Shown here one piece after another: positions 34,069 to 42,872 of a stretch of 64,000 bases of DNA. Both the position numbers and the translations under genes were made by a program. How positions within the stretch are numbered: position 1 is the stretch's first letter; each line of letters opens with the position of its first letter. Origin of the DNA: JBEIHX01 sp040381075 (GTDB lineage Bacteria; Pseudomonadota; Alphaproteobacteria; Caulobacterales; Aquidulcibacteraceae); assembly GCA_040381075.1 (NCBI GenBank), contig JBEIHX010000010.1:1-64000 (forward strand), in the 5' to 3' direction. The notes beneath the pieces are model-generated. The model saw only the letters and a list, made by a program, of their open reading frames with translations, made no database searches and was not told the DNA's origin.

Positions 34069-34950
34069 ATGGACGCCGGAAACGACACAGACGCCGGGAA
34101 GGCCCCCGACACCGGCAAAACTTCTGATTTCGGGAGCGCTCCGGACCCCGGGCGTGCGCAGGCGCGCCAGCCGGAAGTGGCGGGCGCGATCGGCGTGCGG
34201 TCGCCGATGCGGGGCCCCTATCAACGGATCCTGCTCAAGGTCTCCGGCGAAGTGCTGATGGGCGACAAGCCGTTCGGCATCGATATGGCCACGCTCGACG
34301 CGATCGCTGCAGACATCGCGCGCGTTGTGCGCGACGGCGTGCAGGTCTGCCTTGTGATTGGCGGGGGCAATATCTTCCGCGGTCTGTCGCTCGCGGCCGC
34401 CGGCATGGAGCGCGCCCAGGCGGACTACATGGGCATGCTCGCCACGGTGATGAACGCCCTCGCCATGCAGGGCGCGCTGGAAAAGATCGGCGTTCACACC
34501 CGGGTGCAGTCCGCCATTCCGATGGACGCCGTGTGCGAACCCTATCTGCGCCGCCGCGCGCTGCGGCATCTCGAAAAGGGGCGGGTGGTGATCTTCGCCG
34601 CCGGACTTGGCGCGCCGTTCTTCACCACAGATACGCCCGCCGCGCTCCGCGCGGCGGAAATGGGCTGCGACGCGCTCTTCAAGGGAACCAGCGTCGACGG
34701 CGTCTACACGGCTGATCCGAAAAAGGACCCGCGCGCGGAACGCTTCGATCACCTCAGCTACCACGACGTTTTGGCCCGCGACCTCAAGGTCATGGACGCA
34801 TCGGCGATCAGCCTGATGCGCAACAGCGCGATTCCGATCGTTGTATTCTCGATCCGCAAGCCCGGGGCGCTGATGGATGTCGTCGCCGGGCGCGGTTTGT
34901 GTACAGTGATCTCCGATCAGGAGGCGGAGGAAGCCCATGGCGGCAGCTAA
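34069..34950 (+). CDS. pyrH: UMP kinase
   Basis: Phosphorylates UMP to UDP in pyrimidine synthesis; hexameric amino-acid-kinase fold. The core begins at about residue 47 (MRGPYQRILLKVSGEVLMG) and continues with VIGGGNIFRG, MDAVCEP, GLGAPFFTTDTPAALRAAE and MRNSAIPIVVFSI, all normal. Ahead of it are about 46 unconserved residues with a loose six-residue repeat (TDAGKA, PDTGKT, SDFGSA, PDPGRA). The start at 34069 has AGGAAG upstream; GTG 33988, ATG 34042 and ATG 34207 are alternatives, and 34207 would give the usual family length. Confidence 0.93.
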   Translation: MDAGNDTDAGKAPDTGKTSDFGSAPDPGRAQARQPEVAGAIGVRSPMRGPYQRILLKVSGEVLMGDKPFGIDMATLDAIAADIARVVRDGVQVCLVIGGGNIFRGLSLAAAGMERAQADYMGMLATVMNALAMQGALEKIGVHTRVQSAIPMDAVCEPYLRRRALRHLEKGRVVIFAAGLGAPFFTTDTPAALRAAEMGCDALFKGTSVDGVYTADPKKDPRAERFDHLSYHDVLARDLKVMDASAISLMRNSAIPIVVFSIRKPGALMDVVAGRGLCTVISDQEAEEAHGGS

Positions 34951-35500
34951 GTTCGACTTCACCGACATCACCCGTCGCATGGACGGCGCGCTGGCGTCGC
35001 TCAAGCAGGAGTTTTCAGGATTGCGCACCGGGCGCGCCACCACCAGCCTTGTGGAGCCGATCACGGTTGAGGCCTACGGCGCCACGATGCCTTTGGTGCA
35101 GGTCGGCTCGGTCAGCGTGCCAGAACCGCGTATGATCACGGTCAACGTCTGGGACCGCTCCATGGTGAGCGCGGTCGACAAGGCGATCCGCGCCTCCGGG
35201 CTCGGGCTCAATCCCATCGTTGAAGGCCAGATGCTGCGCATTCCCATTCCCCCGCTCACCGAAGAGCGGCGGCGGGATCTCGCCAAAACCGCCGGCAAGT
35301 ACGCCGAACAGGCGCGCGTTGCGATCCGTAATGTGCGACGCGACGGGATGGAGGCATTGAAGAAGTCAGAAAAAGACGGCCATATCTCCCAGGACGAACA
35401 CAAGAAATTGGCCGAGAAGGTGCAGGACGCCACCGATGCGCATATCAAGAAGGTGGACGAAAGCCTGAAAGCCAAAGAAGAAGAGATCATGCAGGTCTGA
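34937..35500 (+). CDS. frr: Ribosome recycling factor
   Basis: Splits post-termination ribosomes with EF-G. 187 residues, the standard size. RTGRATTSLVEPITVEAYGATMPLVQVGSV and PRMITVNVWDRSM are conserved, and the C-terminal KSEKDGHISQDEHKKLAEKVQ helix is intact. The ATG lies inside the end of pyrH (14-base overlap) with GGAGGCGGAGGAAG upstream, an unusually strong ribosome site. Confidence 0.97.
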   Translation: MAAAKFDFTDITRRMDGALASLKQEFSGLRTGRATTSLVEPITVEAYGATMPLVQVGSVSVPEPRMITVNVWDRSMVSAVDKAIRASGLGLNPIVEGQMLRIPIPPLTEERRRDLAKTAGKYAEQARVAIRNVRRDGMEALKKSEKDGHISQDEHKKLAEKVQDATDAHIKKVDESLKAKEEEIMQV

Positions 35501-35556
35501 GCCGGCGCGTCCATCGCGCGGATGCTCCGTCGCCAGACCCCCTTTGCGAGGAGTTC

Positions 35557-36291
35557 ATGTCGCTGCCAGCCGCAAGGACCGAACCGGATGCGCTGCCGCG
35601 GCACGTCGCCATCATCATGGACGGCAACGGGCGCTGGGCGGCGAGCCGAAACCAGCCCCGGGCGTTCGGCCATCGTCAGGGCGTGGAAGCGCTGCGCGCC
35701 ACTGTGGAGGCGGCTGGCGAACTTGGGATCGGCTGTCTGACGGTCTTCGCGTTCTCAACGGAAAACTGGCGCCGCCCCCCCGATGAGGTGAGCGCGCTTA
35801 TGGACCTCCTGCGCCTCTACGTGAATCGCGACCTGGACCGGCTTGAGCGCGACGGCGTGCGGGTGCGCATCATCGGGGCCAGAGAAGGCCTGTCGCCGGA
35901 CATCATGGCCATCATCGAGCGCGCCCAGGCGCGCACCGCCCATAACACCAATCTGCTGCTCCAGATCGCCTTCAATTACGGTGGTCAGGCTGAAATCCTC
36001 GCAGCCGCAAGACGCATCGCAGCGGACGCCAAGGCCGGGCTTCTCGATCCCGAGGCGATCACGCCGGCGGCCTTTGAATCCTATTTGGAAACGGATGGTC
36101 TGCCGCAGCCTGACCTGCTGATCCGCACAAGCGGCGAGCAGCGGCTGTCGAATTTCATGCTGTGGCAGACCGCCTACGCCGAACTGGTGTTTCTGGATGT
36201 GCTCTGGCCGGATTTCCGTCGCCAGCATCTGGAGGCCGCACTCGCTGCGTTTCGTCAACGCGAGCGCCGGTACGGCGGCGTGAACGCGTGA
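35557..36291 (+). CDS. uppS: Isoprenyl transferase (undecaprenyl diphosphate synthase)
   Basis: Makes the C55 lipid carrier for peptidoglycan and other envelope glycans. 244 residues of the cis-prenyltransferase family: HVAIIMDGNGRWA with the catalytic Asp, then GHRQGVEALR, FAFSTENWRRP, NYGGQAEI, and the C-terminal LLIRTSGEQRLSNFMLWQTAYAELVF. A GAGGAG site precedes the ATG. The stop overlaps the GTG of cdsA. Confidence 0.96.
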   Translation: MSLPAARTEPDALPRHVAIIMDGNGRWAASRNQPRAFGHRQGVEALRATVEAAGELGIGCLTVFAFSTENWRRPPDEVSALMDLLRLYVNRDLDRLERDGVRVRIIGAREGLSPDIMAIIERAQARTAHNTNLLLQIAFNYGGQAEILAAARRIAADAKAGLLDPEAITPAAFESYLETDGLPQPDLLIRTSGEQRLSNFMLWQTAYAELVFLDVLWPDFRRQHLEAALAAFRQRERRYGGVNA

Positions 36292-37139
36292 ACGACGCCA
36301 GCGGAGGGCCTCAGGCGTCCGGGGGGGGCGGCTTGCCCGGGCTTCGGGCGCGGATCCTGTCGGCCGCCGTGATGTTGCCCGCCGGCGTGGCCGTCGTTTG
36401 GGCGGGCGGCTGGCTGCTTGGCGCGGCTGCGGCCGTCTGCGCCGCGCTGATGGCCTTCGAATGGGCCCGCATGAGCGAGCCGGCGAAACCCCTGGCTGGC
36501 GCGCTCGTCATGGCGGCAGGCGCGGCAGTTTGCGTGCTGGCGGCGGCCGCCGGCCGTTATGAATGGATGGCCCCGGCCCTTGTCCTCAGCGGGATCGTCG
36601 CCGCCGCACGTCGCACCTCGCTGCAGCACGCGTTCGAAAGTTTCTCGGGAACCATCTATGTCGGCGCACCCTGCGCAGCCCTGGTCTGGATCCGGGCCGT
36701 CCCCGACAGCGGCGTGGTCTATGCGCTCGCTCTCCTCGGCGTGATCTGCGCCACCGACATCGCGGCCTATGTCGTCGGCAGAGCCGTGGGCGGGCCAAAA
36801 CTCCTGCCGGAAACATCGCCGCGCAAAACCTGGAGCGGGTTCCTCGGCGGGGTCGCCGCCGCGGGGCTCGCCGGTCTTGGCTTTTCAGCGGGGCTGGGCG
36901 CAGGCTGGGCTGGCTGGGTCGGCGCGGCGCTCGCAGTGTCCTGCGTCGGCCAGCTCGGCGATATGCTGGAATCCATCATCAAACGCCATTTCGCCGTGAA
37001 GGACGCCTCGCAGATGATCCCGGGGCATGGCGGGGTGATGGATCGCTTGGACGCATTGATGGCGGCCGTACTCTTCGCTGCAATCGTCCTCGCCACCGCC
37101 CCGGCGCTCGCGCCAGGCCTTGGACCAACGCCTCGGTGA
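36288..37139 (+). CDS. cdsA: Phosphatidate cytidylyltransferase
   Basis: Forms CDP-diacylglycerol, the branch point of phospholipid synthesis. 283 residues, mostly hydrophobic with about seven or eight helices. The signature is near the C-terminus: SIIKRHFAVKDASQMIPGHGGVMDRLDAL; a second conserved stretch is DIAAYVVGRAVGG ... SPRKTWSGFLGG. The GTG start overlaps the uppS stop (GTGA). Confidence 0.94.
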   Translation: MNDASGGPQASGGGGLPGLRARILSAAVMLPAGVAVVWAGGWLLGAAAAVCAALMAFEWARMSEPAKPLAGALVMAAGAAVCVLAAAAGRYEWMAPALVLSGIVAAARRTSLQHAFESFSGTIYVGAPCAALVWIRAVPDSGVVYALALLGVICATDIAAYVVGRAVGGPKLLPETSPRKTWSGFLGGVAAAGLAGLGFSAGLGAGWAGWVGAALAVSCVGQLGDMLESIIKRHFAVKDASQMIPGHGGVMDRLDALMAAVLFAAIVLATAPALAPGLGPTPR

Positions 37140-37147
37140 GGAGCGCC

Positions 37148-38383
37148 ATGACGCGATCGGTGACGATACTGGGATCAACCGGCTCGGTGGGACGCAGCAC
37201 CGTCGCCGTGCTCGAAGAGACCCGCGCGCGGCTCGGGCGCGACAGCATCTCAGTCGAGGCCGTGGTGGCGCACAGCGACGCTGATGCGCTTGCCGCGCAG
37301 GCCGTAAGCCTCGGCGCACGCGCCGCCGCTGTGGCGGACGAACGGGCGCTGCCGGCCCTTCGCGCGGCCCTGTCAGGAAGCGGCGTCGCCGCCCTGGGCG
37401 GCCCGTCCGGGGTTCATGAGGCCGCCGCAAGACCGGCCGACTGGGTGATGAGCGCCATCGTCGGCGCCGCCGGTCTGGAGCCGACCCTGGCCGCCATCCG
37501 CCGCGGCGCGGCCGTCGCGCTTGCGAACAAGGAATGTCTGGTGTGCGCCGGCGACCTGATGCGCAGCGAAGCCCGCCGCGCCGGCGCGACCCTGCTGCCG
37601 GTCGATTCGGAACATTCGGCGGTGTTTCAGGTGCTGCAGCAGCCAAGCGCCGTGGAACGCGTCACCCTGACCGCCTCCGGCGGGCCCTTCCGGACGTGGA
37701 CCAGAGACGCCATGGCGCGCGCCACGCCCGAACAGGCCGTCGCCCACCCGAACTGGAAGATGGGCGCGAAAATCTCCGTCGATTCCGCGACCCTGATGAA
37801 CAAGGGACTGGAACTCATCGAGGCGGCCTATCTGTTCGATCTGACCTCTGAGGCGCTCGATGTCGTGGTTCATCCGCAATCGATCGTGCACGCTCTGGTC
37901 GCCTATTGCGACGGGTCGGTGCTGGCCCAGCTGGCTGCTCCGGACATGCGCATCCCGATCGCCTGCGCTCTCGCCTGGCCGCAGCGCGCACCTCTCAGCG
38001 GCGCGCGCCTCGATCTTGCCAGGATTGGATCGCTGACTTTCGAAGCCCCGGATCTGGAGCGGTTTCCAGCGCTTGCGCTCGCCCGCGCCGCGCTGGAGGC
38101 CGGCGGTGGGAGCCCTGCCGCGCTCAATGCGGCCAACGAGGAGGCGGTAGTGGCGTTTCTTGACCGCAGGATCGGCTTCCTCGATATACCAGCCGTCGTC
38201 GCCGCGACGCTCGATCGCCTGTACGGGACAGGCGATCTTGCCAACGCCCCCGACAGCTACGCGTCGGTCATGGCGGTCGACGCACAGGCGCGCGCGATCG
38301 CCCGGCAGGCGATCGCGGCGAGACCAGAGGAGCGCCTGTCGGATCGGGCGGCGGACCGGCCCACGGCCGGCGTGATCGGCTAG
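37148..38383 (+). CDS. dxr: 1-deoxy-D-xylulose-5-phosphate reductoisomerase
   Basis: Second enzyme of the non-mevalonate isoprenoid pathway; converts DXP to MEP with NADPH. 411 residues. The NADPH motif GSTGSVGRSTVAVL is at 9-22. The metal and substrate residues lie in PVDSEHSAVFQ and the loop around NWKMGAKISVDSATLMNKGLELIEA; VVHPQSIVHALV is conserved. GAGGAG precedes the ATG. Placed between cdsA and rseP as in many alphaproteobacteria. Confidence 0.96.
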   Translation: MTRSVTILGSTGSVGRSTVAVLEETRARLGRDSISVEAVVAHSDADALAAQAVSLGARAAAVADERALPALRAALSGSGVAALGGPSGVHEAAARPADWVMSAIVGAAGLEPTLAAIRRGAAVALANKECLVCAGDLMRSEARRAGATLLPVDSEHSAVFQVLQQPSAVERVTLTASGGPFRTWTRDAMARATPEQAVAHPNWKMGAKISVDSATLMNKGLELIEAAYLFDLTSEALDVVVHPQSIVHALVAYCDGSVLAQLAAPDMRIPIACALAWPQRAPLSGARLDLARIGSLTFEAPDLERFPALALARAALEAGGGSPAALNAANEEAVVAFLDRRIGFLDIPAVVAATLDRLYGTGDLANAPDSYASVMAVDAQARAIARQAIAARPEERLSDRAADRPTAGVIG

Positions 38384-38392
38384 GAGCGCGCA

Positions 38393-39562
38393 ATGGCGGA
38401 ATTTCTGTCCCAGGGCTGGATTTATCTCGCCTCCTTCCTGTTCATCATCTCAATCGTGATCGTCATCCACGAATTCGGGCACTTCTGGGTCGCGCGTCGG
38501 CTTGGCGTGCGGGTCGACGCGTTCTCCCTCGGCTTTGGCAAGGAGCTGATTGGTTGGACAGATCGCGGCGGCGTGCGCTGGCGCCTCGCGGCGTTTCCGC
38601 TGGGCGGATATGTGAGATTCCATGAGGCCGAAGCGGGCGAGCCGCCCGACCCGGACCTGTTTGAAAACAAACCGGTGTGGCGGCGCGCCGCCATCGTCGC
38701 CGCCGGGCCTGTCGCAAACTTTGTGTTCGCCTGGCTGGTGCTGGCGGCCCTGTTCATGGGCGTGGGACGCCATACGCCGGTCGATCCGGCGGCGCTCGAG
38801 CGGGCTGAGATCGGCGCTGTGGAGGATGGCAGCCCCGCCGCTGTCGCCGGCCTGCGGTCCGGCGATGTGGTGCGCGCCGTGAACGGCGCGCCCGTGGCGT
38901 CCTGGGACGACCTGCGCACCGTGATCCGCTCCAGCGCCGGCGCGCGCGTCGAACTGGCCATTCAGCGTGGCGACGAGCGCCTGAACCTGCTGGTCACGCC
39001 CCAGCAGCGCGCAGTCGACAATCAGTTCGGCGGCCAGACCCGCACCTACGTGCTGGGCGTCTCGTCGCGTCCGCCGCAGACCCGGCTGGAGCGGGCGTCC
39101 CCCCCCGACGCGCTCGGTGAAAGCGCCGCGGCGGTCTGGCGGATGACGGCGGGAACCGGTGAGTATGTCTGGCGTCTGATCCGTGGCGAGGCGTCGACGG
39201 AGTTTCTCGGCGGTCCGCTGCGCATCGGCCAGATGTCGGGCGATATGGCCAAGCAGGGCGCGCAGAACGCCGAGGGGGGGCTGTGGGATCAGATCGCTGC
39301 GGTCCTGATCGCGCTCGTCACCCTGTCGGCGCTGCTGTCGGTCAGCGTCGGCCTGTTCAATCTGCTGCCGATCCCCGTTCTCGACGGCGGACATCTGCTC
39401 TATTACGCGTTCGAGGCGGTAGGGCGTCCCTTGACGCCCCGGATGAAGGAGATCGGCTTCATGGCTGGCTTGGCCCTGCTGGTCTCGATGATGATCTTCA
39501 CCACCTGGAACGATCTGACCCATCTCAAGGTTCTTGAGATGCTGGGCGGAGCGTTCTCGTGA
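38393..39562 (+). CDS. rseP: RIP metalloprotease RseP/MmpA (site-2 protease)
   Basis: Inner-membrane zinc protease that cuts membrane-embedded regulators; the Caulobacter homologue MmpA degrades the polarity factor PodJ. 389 residues. The zinc motif HEFGH is in the first helix (about 25-29), the third ligand motif LDGGHLLYY is near the C-terminus, and one PDZ domain lies in the periplasmic region (GSPAAVAGLRSGDVVRAVNG). KFGGY-like PLGGYVRFHEAE is present. Starts nine bases after dxr and precedes bamA. Confidence 0.95.
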   Translation: MAEFLSQGWIYLASFLFIISIVIVIHEFGHFWVARRLGVRVDAFSLGFGKELIGWTDRGGVRWRLAAFPLGGYVRFHEAEAGEPPDPDLFENKPVWRRAAIVAAGPVANFVFAWLVLAALFMGVGRHTPVDPAALERAEIGAVEDGSPAAVAGLRSGDVVRAVNGAPVASWDDLRTVIRSSAGARVELAIQRGDERLNLLVTPQQRAVDNQFGGQTRTYVLGVSSRPPQTRLERASPPDALGESAAAVWRMTAGTGEYVWRLIRGEASTEFLGGPLRIGQMSGDMAKQGAQNAEGGLWDQIAAVLIALVTLSALLSVSVGLFNLLPIPVLDGGHLLYYAFEAVGRPLTPRMKEIGFMAGLALLVSMMIFTTWNDLTHLKVLEMLGGAFS

Positions 39563-39597
39563 CCCAAAGCGGCGGCCCACCTGAAGGAAACGCGATC

Positions 39598-42027
39598 ATG
39601 ACCACTTCGGTTCGTCTGCTGCGTCATGGCATGGCGGCTGCGTTGCTGACGGCAGCGTCCCCCTTCGCCCTCGCGCAGGACGGCGCGGCGTCGCAGCCCA
39701 CGCCCGTTCCGCCCGGACCTGACGCCCTCGCCGATGCGCCGGATCAGGCGCAGGTCACGGCGATCCAGCGGATCGTGGTGGAAGGCACCCAGCGCATCGA
39801 GCAGGCGACAGTCGCCTCCTACCTGTCGGTTTCGCCAGGCGATCCATTTGATCCGGCGCGCATCGACCTCTCCTTGAAGACGCTGTTCGCCACTGGTCTG
39901 TTCGCCGACGTCGTGATCGAGCAGCGTGGCGGCGATCTCGTCGTGCGGGTGGTTGAAAATCCAATCATCAACCAGGTGCTGTTTGAGGGCAATCGCTCGC
40001 TCAAGACGGAGAACCTGACCAAGGAAATCCAGGCCAAGCCGCGCGGCGTGTTTACACCGGCGCGCGTCCAGGCCGACGTGCAGCGCGTCATCGAACTGTA
40101 CCGGCGCGCCGGACGGTTCGCCGCCAACATCACCCCCCAGGTCAAGCAGCTGCCGCAGAACCGCGTCGATCTCATCTTCGAAATCGATGAGGGGCCGGTG
40201 ACGAACGTGCGTCGCGTGAACTTCCTCGGCAACCGCAGTTTTTCCGATCGGGAACTGCGCGGCGAGATCGCCACCGAAGAGTCGCGCTGGTGGAAGTTCC
40301 TGTCGAGCAATGACAACTACGATCCGGACCGTCTGGAGTATGATCGCGAGCAGCTGCGCAAATTCTACACCAACCGTGGTTACGCGGATTTCCGCGTCGT
40401 CTCCGCAGTCGCTGACCTGACGCCGGATCAGAAAGAGTTCTTCGTCACCTTCACGATTGACGAGGGCCAGCGCTACACCTTCGGCGATGTGGCGGTGAAC
40501 ACCGAGCTGAAAAAGCTGCCGGCCGACGCCCTGCGCGCCTTCGTCCCGATCCAGGCTGGTCAGCTGTTTGAGGCCGACCTGATCGAAAAGGCGATCGATT
40601 CCATCACCTTCGCCGCAGGTTCGGCCGGCTACGCATTCGTCGACGTGCGCCCCCGCCTGGAACGCGACCGGGACACCCAGAAGGTCAATCTGACCTTTGA
40701 GGTGGATGAAGGTCCGCGGGTGTACGTTGAGCGGATTGATATCAAGGACAATACCCGCACCGTCGATGAGGTGATCCGGCGGGAAATGCGCATTGCGGAA
40801 GGCGATGCGTTCAACCGCGTGCTCATCGATCGGTCAAAGAACCGCATCCGTGCGCTCGGCTACTTCAAGGAAGTCGAAATCACGGAAAAGCCGGGCTCTC
40901 TGCCCGACCGATCGATCGTCGAAGTGAAAGTGGAGGAGCAGCCGACCGGCGAATTGTCGTTCGCGGCAGGCTTCTCGTCTGTTGATCAGTTCCTGTTCGA
41001 ACTGAACATCCAGGAACGCAATCTGCGCGGCCGCGGCCAGTTTCTGCGCCTGCGCATCTCGACGAGCCAACGCCGCCAGAACGTCGACATCCGCTTCACC
41101 GAGCCACGCTTCACCGGGCGCGAGATCGCGGCAGGCTTCGACATCTTTTCCACCCGCTCCGACTTCCTGGAGGAGGCGGCCTTCCTGAGCCAGACCAACG
41201 GCTTCGGACTGCGGGTCGGTTTTCCGCTCTCTGAATTCTCGCAGATCGGTCTGCGCTATACCCTGCGCCAGGACGACGTGCAGGTGTCCCAGCAGCTGTG
41301 CGATACGGATCCGACGACAGCCGACCCTCTGATCTGCAGCCAGGCCGGCCAGTTCCTGACGTCAGTCGCCGGCTACTCAATGGTCTTTGACCGCCGCAAT
41401 GACCCCGTCCGCCCGACGCGCGGCTGGGATTTCACCCTGAGCCAGGACCTCGCGGGTCTGGGCGGCGAGGTGAAGTATCTGCGCAGCGAGTTCGAGGGCG
41501 CTGTCTATCGCGGGCTCTGGCGCAGCGTCACTGCAAGCCTGAGCCTCGCCGGCGGATATGTGGTCGGCTGGGACGACGATACGGTCCGGATCAATGACAG
41601 GTTCTTCCGCGGCGGCGACACGTTCCGCGGCTTCAAGGTCGCCGGCATCGGTCCGCGGGAGTTTTTCATCGACAAGCTCACCGGACAGACCCAGTTCGGC
41701 GACGCGCTGGGCGGCAAGGCCTATGCCCACCTGTCGGGCGAAATCCGCTTCCCGCTCGGCCTGCCGAAAGAACTCGGGGTCGAGGGCGCGGTGTTCACCG
41801 AGATCGGAACACTGGGCCTGCTGGATGGAGCCGATCGCCGCCGGGTTGACTCAAGCGAGTATATTTTCGGCGTCAAGGACGCCCTGACGCTGCGCAGTTC
41901 CGCCGGCGTGAGCGTGTTCTGGAAGTCGCCTTTCGGTCCGGTGCGCTTCGACTTCGCGCAGCCGCTCCTGAAGGAGGACTACGATCGGACCGAAAGCTTC
42001 CGCTTCTCAACAAGCACGCAATTCTGA
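39598..42027 (+). CDS. bamA: Outer membrane protein assembly factor BamA
   Basis: Central subunit of the machine that folds beta-barrel proteins into the outer membrane. 809 residues. A signal peptide ends about residue 26 (FALA). Five POTRA domains follow to about residue 400, each with the pattern IxVEGNxxL-like (IQRIVVEGTQRIEQATV, INQVLFEGNRSLKTENL, VRRVNFLGNRSFSDREL, YVERIDIKDNTRTVDEV). The 16-strand barrel contains the VRGF-type motif as DTFRGFKVAGIGPRE, and the last residue is Phe. The start at 39598 has GGAA upstream; a GTG at 39559 is possible. Confidence 0.95.
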   Translation: MTTSVRLLRHGMAAALLTAASPFALAQDGAASQPTPVPPGPDALADAPDQAQVTAIQRIVVEGTQRIEQATVASYLSVSPGDPFDPARIDLSLKTLFATGLFADVVIEQRGGDLVVRVVENPIINQVLFEGNRSLKTENLTKEIQAKPRGVFTPARVQADVQRVIELYRRAGRFAANITPQVKQLPQNRVDLIFEIDEGPVTNVRRVNFLGNRSFSDRELRGEIATEESRWWKFLSSNDNYDPDRLEYDREQLRKFYTNRGYADFRVVSAVADLTPDQKEFFVTFTIDEGQRYTFGDVAVNTELKKLPADALRAFVPIQAGQLFEADLIEKAIDSITFAAGSAGYAFVDVRPRLERDRDTQKVNLTFEVDEGPRVYVERIDIKDNTRTVDEVIRREMRIAEGDAFNRVLIDRSKNRIRALGYFKEVEITEKPGSLPDRSIVEVKVEEQPTGELSFAAGFSSVDQFLFELNIQERNLRGRGQFLRLRISTSQRRQNVDIRFTEPRFTGREIAAGFDIFSTRSDFLEEAAFLSQTNGFGLRVGFPLSEFSQIGLRYTLRQDDVQVSQQLCDTDPTTADPLICSQAGQFLTSVAGYSMVFDRRNDPVRPTRGWDFTLSQDLAGLGGEVKYLRSEFEGAVYRGLWRSVTASLSLAGGYVVGWDDDTVRINDRFFRGGDTFRGFKVAGIGPREFFIDKLTGQTQFGDALGGKAYAHLSGEIRFPLGLPKELGVEGAVFTEIGTLGLLDGADRRRVDSSEYIFGVKDALTLRSSAGVSVFWKSPFGPVRFDFAQPLLKEDYDRTESFRFSTSTQF

Positions 42028-42028
42028 G

Positions 42029-42056
42029 CCAACCGTTGGCAGCTCCGCTCGGTTGG
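42029..42056 (+). terminator. Hairpin after bamA
   Basis: CCAACCG (42029-42035) pairs with CGGTTGG (42050-42056) across a 14-base loop, beginning two bases after the bamA stop. No T-run follows, so it may attenuate or protect rather than end transcription. Confidence 0.3.
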
Positions 42057-42167
42057 ACCCGAAATTGCTTCAATTGCCCAGGATAGGACAGTCACCGGTG
42101 CGGGCATGAAGGCCGCACCGGGACGGTCAGCCAGATGTCGATCACTGAAACCATGAGGAACGAGCCC

Positions 42168-42827
42168 ATGATCCGCACCTTGATCCGCGCCGTTGCAGGC
42201 GCGGCCTTCTGCGCCGCGGCGGCGTTCGGCGCGACCGCCCCAGCCTTCGCCCAGACCGCTTCCGGAACCGTCGTCGCCGTGCTCGACCAGAACCGCGTGC
42301 TCGGTCAGTCACTCGCCGGAAAGGGGATTGCCCAGCGTCTGCAGGAGATCGCCCAGCAGATCTCGACCGAGCTCAAGCCAGAGGGCGATTGGCTCAACAA
42401 CGAACAAAAAGCGCTGCAGCAGGCGATCACCGGTCTGACCCGCGAACAGGTCGCCCAGCGTCCCGATCTGAAGACGCGCGCTGAGACCTTTGCCCGGCGC
42501 GGTGCGGAATTTGAACGCAAGACCAACAAGCGCGCCCAGGAGCTGGCGGCGACGGAGAACCAGGCGCGCGGCGAGTTCGCCAAGGCGGTTGATCCGATCG
42601 TCCTGGAGATTGTCCGCGAGCGCTCCATCTCCGTCCTGTTCGATCGCTCGACCACGATGTACGCCACCTCCGCAGTCGATATCACCGATGAGGTCGTGAA
42701 ACGGCTCGATCAACGCGTCAAGTCGATCCCGGTCACCAAGATCAACCTGCCAGATCCCCCCCCGCCGCCGGCCACCACCGGTGGCGCGCCCGCGGCGCCG
42801 ACGCCGCCAGGCGCACGCCCGCAATAA
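42168..42827 (+). CDS. skp: OmpH/Skp-family periplasmic chaperone
   Basis: Holds unfolded outer-membrane proteins in the periplasm on the way to BamA. 219 residues: a signal peptide (MIRTLIRAVAGAAFCAAAAF, cut after AFA), an OmpH domain starting VVAVLDQNRVLGQS, long helices likely to form the coiled-coil arms (residues 50-140), and a Pro/Ala-rich tail (DPPPPPATTGG). Two further ATGs upstream (42135, 42153) are possible; 42168 has GAGG at good distance and gives a proper signal peptide. Located between bamA and lpxD, the usual position. Confidence 0.9.
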   Translation: MIRTLIRAVAGAAFCAAAAFGATAPAFAQTASGTVVAVLDQNRVLGQSLAGKGIAQRLQEIAQQISTELKPEGDWLNNEQKALQQAITGLTREQVAQRPDLKTRAETFARRGAEFERKTNKRAQELAATENQARGEFAKAVDPIVLEIVRERSISVLFDRSTTMYATSAVDITDEVVKRLDQRVKSIPVTKINLPDPPPPPATTGGAPAAPTPPGARPQ

Positions 42828-42872
42828 GTTCGCGCCCGCCGCATACAGGCGGAGAATGAACGGGGGCTGCGG

